In this document: positions 5,403 through 9,069 of the stretch, piece after piece | Position numbering within the stretch: position 1 is the stretch's first letter | Layout of the letters: the number at the start of each line of letters is the position of its first letter | From: an uncultured Gemmatimonadota bacterium | GTDB taxonomy: Bacteria; Gemmatimonadota; Gemmatimonadetes; Gemmatimonadales; Gemmatimonadaceae | DNA: 9,069 nt | NCBI GenBank assembly: GCA_946478895.1 | Contig: CAMLDY010000103.1 | Location: 1 to 9,069, forward strand | Reading direction: 5' to 3' | Notes under the pieces: model-generated | Databases searched by the model: none | Told to the model about the DNA's origin: nothing | What the model saw: only the letters and a program-made list of their open reading frames with translations | Program-made: the position numbers and the translations under genes

Positions 5403-6779
5403 ATGTCACACAATCAAATGGCGTTCGGACGACTCCTTCCGGCGCTGACTCTGGCTTTTATGGCAGCCGGCTCGGTCGCCGGTGCCCAGGTCCTCCAGCC
5501 GGGGCTTCAGCCCGGCCTCACCCGCGCGCCGGACAGTGCCCGCAAGATCTCCCTCGAGGAGGCGGTGGCAATGGCGCAGCAGAATTCGCCGCAGGCGGTT
5601 CAGGCTGAGGGCACCGAGCGAACCAGCCGCGCGGCCCGCGTCTCGGCGATCGGCGCGATTCTGCCGAGTGCATCGCTCAGCATGGGCCACGTGGTGCAGA
5701 TCGGCGGCGGACAGACCCGTATCAACCAGAACGGTGAGCAGGTGCAGGTCGCGTCGGCCCCGACCAACAGTACCGGGCTCTCGCTCAATATGACGCTCTT
5801 CGACGGCGGCCAGCGGCTCTACAATCTGCGCACGTCCAACTCGGACATCGCGGCTGCCGAAGCGAATGCGGTTGCGGTGAAGTACAACATCGCGCTTAAC
5901 GTCAAGCAGCAGTACTACGCCGTGCTGGCGGCGATCGAGAGCGAAGATGCGGCGCGGGTGCAGATGGAGCTGGCGAACGTCCAATACAAGTCGTCGGTGG
6001 CGAGAGTGCGGGCGGGCGCGGCAACTCGCTCGGACTCGCTGCGTGGGGTGATCGCGGTCGGGAACGCGCAGCTCGCGCTTCTCACCGCGCAGGCCCAGCG
6101 CGAGGCGGCCAACGCGGCGCTGACGCGGCTGGTTGCGTCGGACGTTCCCGTCACGGCCGATCCGGCGTCGCTCCACGAGAACATGGCGCAGCTTCCGGAC
6201 AGCGCGCAGCTGGCCGCCCTCGCCAAGAACGGCCCGGCGGTGCAACAGGCGCAGGCGGCGCTCGACGCCGCGACTGAATCGCGGAAGGCTTCGAAGGCCA
6301 CCTACCTGCCGTCACTGAGCGCCAGCTATTCGCGCAATGGCAGCGGCACCGATCCGAAATTCGGGCTCGGCAGCGACCCGTTCAACTACAACGGCCGGCT
6401 GTCGTTCTCACTGTCGTATCCGATCTTCAACAACTTCCAGCGCGAGGAGAACGTTGTGCGCGCGAAAGTCGCCGAGGTAAATGCCGAGGCGAGCCTGCAC
6501 GACGCGCAGCTGGCGGCGCAGCAGTCGCTGACGCAGAACATCGGCGCGTTGCGGAGCGCATCGCAGCGGGTCGCGGTTCAGACCGCGTCGGTAGCCGCGG
6601 CGGAGGAAGACGTGCGGGTACAGCAACAGCGGTACAATATCGGCGCTTCGACGCTGCTCGATTTGATTACTTCGCAGGCGGCGCTCGCGACGGCGCGACA
6701 GGCGCTGATTCAGGCGCGCTACGATTACCGCATCGCGCGCGCGCAGCTGGAGGCGCTGGTTGGCCGCGATCTGCAATGA
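5403..6779 (+). CDS. TolC-family outer membrane efflux protein
   Basis: The 458-residue product has a signal peptide (about 7-28, cleavage after AGA) and two outer membrane efflux protein repeats, roughly 45-230 and 255-450. Helical stretches rich in Ala, Gln and Glu form the tunnel. Marks of the family are ISLEEAVAMAQQNSP near the mature N-terminus, LNMTLFDGGQRLYNLRTSN in the first half, SLSYPIFNNFQREENVVRA in the second, and a final YNIGASTLLDLITSQAALA with AQLEALVGRDL. Such channels are trimers that span the outer membrane and periplasm and dock to an adaptor. An in-frame ATG at 5418 (MAFGRLL) gives a more compact signal peptide and could be the true start; neither start has a clear ribosome binding site. 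The stop overlaps the next start (ATGA), tying it to the adaptor gene in one operon. Confidence 0.93.
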   Translation: MSHNQMAFGRLLPALTLAFMAAGSVAGAQVLQPGLQPGLTRAPDSARKISLEEAVAMAQQNSPQAVQAEGTERTSRAARVSAIGAILPSASLSMGHVVQIGGGQTRINQNGEQVQVASAPTNSTGLSLNMTLFDGGQRLYNLRTSNSDIAAAEANAVAVKYNIALNVKQQYYAVLAAIESEDAARVQMELANVQYKSSVARVRAGAATRSDSLRGVIAVGNAQLALLTAQAQREAANAALTRLVASDVPVTADPASLHENMAQLPDSAQLAALAKNGPAVQQAQAALDAATESRKASKATYLPSLSASYSRNGSGTDPKFGLGSDPFNYNGRLSFSLSYPIFNNFQREENVVRAKVAEVNAEASLHDAQLAAQQSLTQNIGALRSASQRVAVQTASVAAAEEDVRVQQQRYNIGASTLLDLITSQAALATARQALIQARYDYRIARAQLEALVGRDLQ

Positions 6780-8347
6780 CGTCGATCGCGCATTCCGAAC
6801 ATTCAACACGCAAGATGAACGAAACGAAAGTGGGAATTTCTCGCGGGCGCGCGTCGTCGCTGCGAGCTGGGCTGATACTTGCGCTGCCGTTGGTGGCAGC
6901 ACTCGGCGGGTGCAAGAAGAGCACTGATCCGACGGTAGTCATCGAGACGGCGCGCGCTGAACGGCGCAGCATCGTGCTGAGCGCGCAGGCCAACGGCACC
7001 GTCGAGCCCGTCGACATCATCGAGGTCAAGTCCAAGGCGTCCGGGCTGGTGCTCAAGATGCCGGTCGACATCGGCTCCAATGTGCACACCGGCGACCTGC
7101 TGGTGCAGATCGACACCCGCGACGTGCAGAACCGCTATACCCAGGCGGCGGCCGATCTGAGATCGGCGACGGTCGCGCGCGAGGTCGCGCTGGCGCAGCG
7201 CAATCGATCGGCGGAGCTCTACAAGCAGAACATCATCACGTCGCAGGAGATGGAAGCGGCGACCCTCGCATACGCGAATGCCGACGCGCAGGTGGTCAAG
7301 GCGCGCACCAACCTCGACATCGCCCGGGTGCAGCTCGAGGACGCGACGGTACGCGCGCCGTCGAACGGCACCATCATCGAGAAGCCCGTCTCGGAGGGGA
7401 TGGTGATCACCTCGGCGACGACATCGGCGAGCGGCGGCACGACGATTTTGAAGATGGCGGATCTAACGAAGGTGAGAATGCGCGCGTTCGTCAACGAGAC
7501 GGACATCGGCAACGTGCAGGCGGGCCAGATGGCGACGGTTACCGTGGATGCGTTTCCGAACCGGCGATTCGTCGGAGTGGTCGAGAAGGTCGAGCCACAG
7601 GCCGTCGTGCAGTCGAGCGTGACGATGTTCCCGGTGCTGGTGAGTCTCAACAACTCCGACAACGCGCTCAAGCCGGGCATGAACGGGCAGGTGGTGATGG
7701 ACATCGTGCGCAAGGACAACGTGCTGGCGGTGCCGAGTGACGCGATCAGAAACGCGCGCGACGCGGCGACGGTCGCACCGGTGCTGGGGGTGAGCCAGGA
7801 TTCGCTGCGCTCGATGATGGCGTCGATGAGGCAGAACCGAGGCCGCGGCCGCGGCGGCGCAGCGTCGTCTACGGCGAGCAGCACCGGGCGCGATACGACG
7901 GGACGGCGATTCGGCGGCGACAGCACGGGCAGGAGATTCGGCGGCAACTTTGCGCGCGGTGCTGCGTCGGGAACTGCGTCGTCGACGCGCGGCGGATTCA
8001 ACCGTCAGGGCGGCGCGCCCGGAGCCGGCGGCGCAGGCGGAGCCGGCGGCGCCGGTGCTTTCGCGGGCGGTGGCGGCGGCGGACCGATGATCGTGTTCGT
8101 CAAGAAGGGCGAGAAGTACACGCCCCACGTCGTGCGCGTCGGGATCAGCGACTTCGATTACACCGAGATTCTGAGCGGACTGCAAGAGGGCGACGAGGTG
8201 GCACTGTTGGGTGCCGCGGTGTTGCAGGCGCAGCGTGACGAGCTCCAGCAGCGCATCAGATCGCGCGCCGGCGGCGGGCTGCAGCAACAGCAGCAGAATC
8301 AAGGCGGTGGCGGCGGTGGCGGTGGCGGCGGTCGCGGCGGCGGATGA
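6776..8347 (+). CDS. MacA/HlyD-like efflux adaptor, lipoprotein type, with Gly/Arg-rich insertion
   Basis: This 523-residue periplasmic adaptor should bridge the permease and the TolC-like channel. A hydrophobic segment ends in AALGGC, so Cys46 is a probable lipidation site. The barrel-sandwich domain is split around a helical hairpin: EVKSKASGLVLKMPVDIG (83-100) in the first half, the hairpin at about 112-190, then TVRAPSNGTIIEKPVSEG (191-208). A beta-barrel follows (230-312, MRAFVNETDIGNVQAG and LKPGMNGQVVMDI). The last domain (437-490) includes VVRVGISDFDYTEILSGLQEGDEV. Between barrel and last domain lies an unusual low-complexity stretch, and the tail is Gln/Gly-rich. ATGA overlap with the channel gene supports 6776 as start; Met14 (6815) would give a shorter basic n-region and is the alternative. 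The MacB-type permease gene follows after 18 bp. Confidence 0.9.
   Translation: MTSIAHSEHSTRKMNETKVGISRGRASSLRAGLILALPLVAALGGCKKSTDPTVVIETARAERRSIVLSAQANGTVEPVDIIEVKSKASGLVLKMPVDIGSNVHTGDLLVQIDTRDVQNRYTQAAADLRSATVAREVALAQRNRSAELYKQNIITSQEMEAATLAYANADAQVVKARTNLDIARVQLEDATVRAPSNGTIIEKPVSEGMVITSATTSASGGTTILKMADLTKVRMRAFVNETDIGNVQAGQMATVTVDAFPNRRFVGVVEKVEPQAVVQSSVTMFPVLVSLNNSDNALKPGMNGQVVMDIVRKDNVLAVPSDAIRNARDAATVAPVLGVSQDSLRSMMASMRQNRGRGRGGAASSTASSTGRDTTGRRFGGDSTGRRFGGNFARGAASGTASSTRGGFNRQGGAPGAGGAGGAGGAGAFAGGGGGGPMIVFVKKGEKYTPHVVRVGISDFDYTEILSGLQEGDEVALLGAAVLQAQRDELQQRIRSRAGGGLQQQQQNQGGGGGGGGGGRGGG
7826..8083 (+). repeat. Low-complexity Gly/Arg/Ser insertion in the adaptor
   Basis: Residues 351-436 of the adaptor are almost all Gly, Arg, Ser, Thr, Ala and Phe. 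They include two tandem nine-residue units (DTTGRRFGG at 373-381 and DSTGRRFGG at 382-390), an RGRGRGG box and GGAGGAGGAG runs. The frame stays open and the C-terminal domain resumes intact, so this is a real insertion and not a frameshift. Confidence 0.85.
8267..8344 (+). repeat. Gln- and Gly-rich C-terminal tail of the adaptor
   Basis: Residues 498-523 consist of a Gln run followed by a Gly run, encoded by CAG/CAA and GGC/GGT repeats. The tail lies beyond the last recognisable adaptor domain. Simple-sequence DNA of this kind changes length easily. Confidence 0.8.
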
Positions 8348-8365
8348 CCAACCGGAGATAAGCGT

Positions 8366-9069
8366 ATGCTGCTCGGAGAGACAATTGGCGTAGCGCTCGG
8401 CGCGCTCAGAGCGAACAAGCTGCGGTCATTCCTGACGATGCTCGGCGTGGTGATCGGGGTCGGCGCGGTGATCGCAGTTGTCGCGCTTGGACGCGGCGCG
8501 CAGGAGTCCGTCAACGCGCGGATCAGTGCGCTCGGCACGACCCTGCTGACTGTCTCGCCCGGACAGATATACGCGCCGGGTGGCGTCCGTTCCGGCAGCG
8601 ATCGTGCGCCGATGTACGTCGCTGACGCGCGCGCCCTCGATTCGGCGGGGCCCGCGGTCGCCGAAGTCGAGCCCGAGATTCAGCGCCAGCTCCAGGTGCA
8701 GTATCTCAATACCAACACCAATACCCAGGTGATCGGCACCACCGCCAACTATCTGGAAGTCAGGAAGTACCAGATGGCGCAGGGGAAGATGTTCACCGAA
8801 GGTGACGACCGCGCGAGCCGGCGCGTGGCGGTGCTGGGCGCGAGCGTGCCGGACAATCTTGGAGTTCCGCCGGCGGAGCTAGTCGGTCAGAACATCCGCA
8901 TCGGCGGTTTTCTGTTCGAGGTGATCGGCGTGCTCGCGAGCAAGGGCACCGGCGGCGGCTTCGGCGATCCAGATGACCAGGTGCTGATCCCGATTACCAC
9001 CGGGCAGTTCCGGGTGTTCGGCACCGACAGGCTCCGCCAGATCGGAGTACTTGCCGCGTCGGAGGCAGA
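8366..9069 (+). CDS. MacB-type ABC transporter permease, 5' part only
   Basis: An ATG at 8366, eight bases after a GGAG ribosome binding site, opens a frame that runs off the window with 234 codons read. It starts with a short cytoplasmic helix, then the first membrane helix (about 21-42) in KLRSFLTMLGVVIGVGAVIAV, the hallmark of MacB-type permeases. It continues into the large periplasmic domain with the familiar ISALGTTLLTVSPG segment, RRVAVLGASV and FEVIGVLASKG. E. coli MacB has an ATPase domain fused before this point; here the protein begins directly at the membrane part, so the ATPase must be a separate protein. Position after a channel and an adaptor gene indicates a tripartite export pump. 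The substrate cannot be read from the sequence; the MacB superfamily handles macrolides, peptides, toxins and lipoproteins. The remaining helices lie outside the window. Confidence 0.92.
   Translation, partial: MLLGETIGVALGALRANKLRSFLTMLGVVIGVGAVIAVVALGRGAQESVNARISALGTTLLTVSPGQIYAPGGVRSGSDRAPMYVADARALDSAGPAVAEVEPEIQRQLQVQYLNTNTNTQVIGTTANYLEVRKYQMAQGKMFTEGDDRASRRVAVLGASVPDNLGVPPAELVGQNIRIGGFLFEVIGVLASKGTGGGFGDPDDQVLIPITTGQFRVFGTDRLRQIGVLAASEA

Noticed and set aside
5375..5405. Promoter-like TTGAGC and TATATG before the TolC-like gene
   Set aside because: The spacer of 19 bp is long, the -35 match is poor, and it overlaps the terminator tail and the start codon.
5406..6245. 279-residue minus-strand frame opposite the TolC-like gene
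   Set aside because: Arg/Leu/His-rich antisense shadow; the plus-strand gene has full family motifs.

Overview
The window reads as a chromosomal segment from a GC-rich Gram-negative bacterium. An outer-membrane TolC-type channel and a lipoprotein-type adaptor imply a double membrane. The high GC, the AtpZ-like gene ahead of an N-terminally extended ATP synthase a subunit, and the general protein style fit Gemmatimonadota best. That placement is an inference from sequence character, not a phylogenetic result.

Layout. (1) Bases 1-1251, minus strand: a reading frame of 417 codons that runs off the left edge. It encodes a secreted-looking Asp-box (BNR, sialidase-like) beta-propeller protein. It is easy to miss because it has no stop inside the window and probably starts with GTG. 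About 80 bp upstream of it lies a near-perfect 19-bp tandem repeat. (2) Bases 1486-1956, minus strand: a small exported BsuPI-domain protein, followed by a strong hairpin terminator. (3) Bases 1957-2178: a divergent control region with two palindromes. One of them is a perfect Crp/Fnr-type TTGTGA-N6-TCACAA site just before the ATP synthase genes. (4) Bases 2179-5304, plus strand: AtpZ-like protein, a four-helix AtpI-like membrane protein, then subunits a, c, b and delta. The genes are tightly packed except around atpE, which has its own strong ribosome binding site and is followed by an 11-bp hairpin. A terminator closes the operon after atpH, so alpha, gamma, beta and epsilon are not next in line and must be encoded elsewhere. 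(5) Bases 5403-9069, plus strand: a tripartite efflux or export operon with a TolC-like channel, a MacA/HlyD-like adaptor and a MacB-type ABC permease cut by the right edge.

How the parts work together. Subunits a, c and b form the membrane Fo motor and delta joins the b stalk to the F1 head. The c subunit has Glu75 and lacks the usual sodium ligands, so the motor is predicted to be proton-driven. The two small membrane proteins upstream are probable assembly or ion-handling accessories. The efflux genes form a TolC-MacA-MacB-like pathway; the permease has no fused ATPase domain, so a separate ATPase is expected outside the window.

Most of the window is conserved housekeeping and transport. 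I do not see a wholly new system. The points most worth checking are the overlooked propeller gene, the Crp/Fnr-like site before the atp operon, the split ATP synthase operon, and the large Gly/Arg-rich insertion in the adaptor. No tRNA, rRNA, insertion sequence or CRISPR array was seen.
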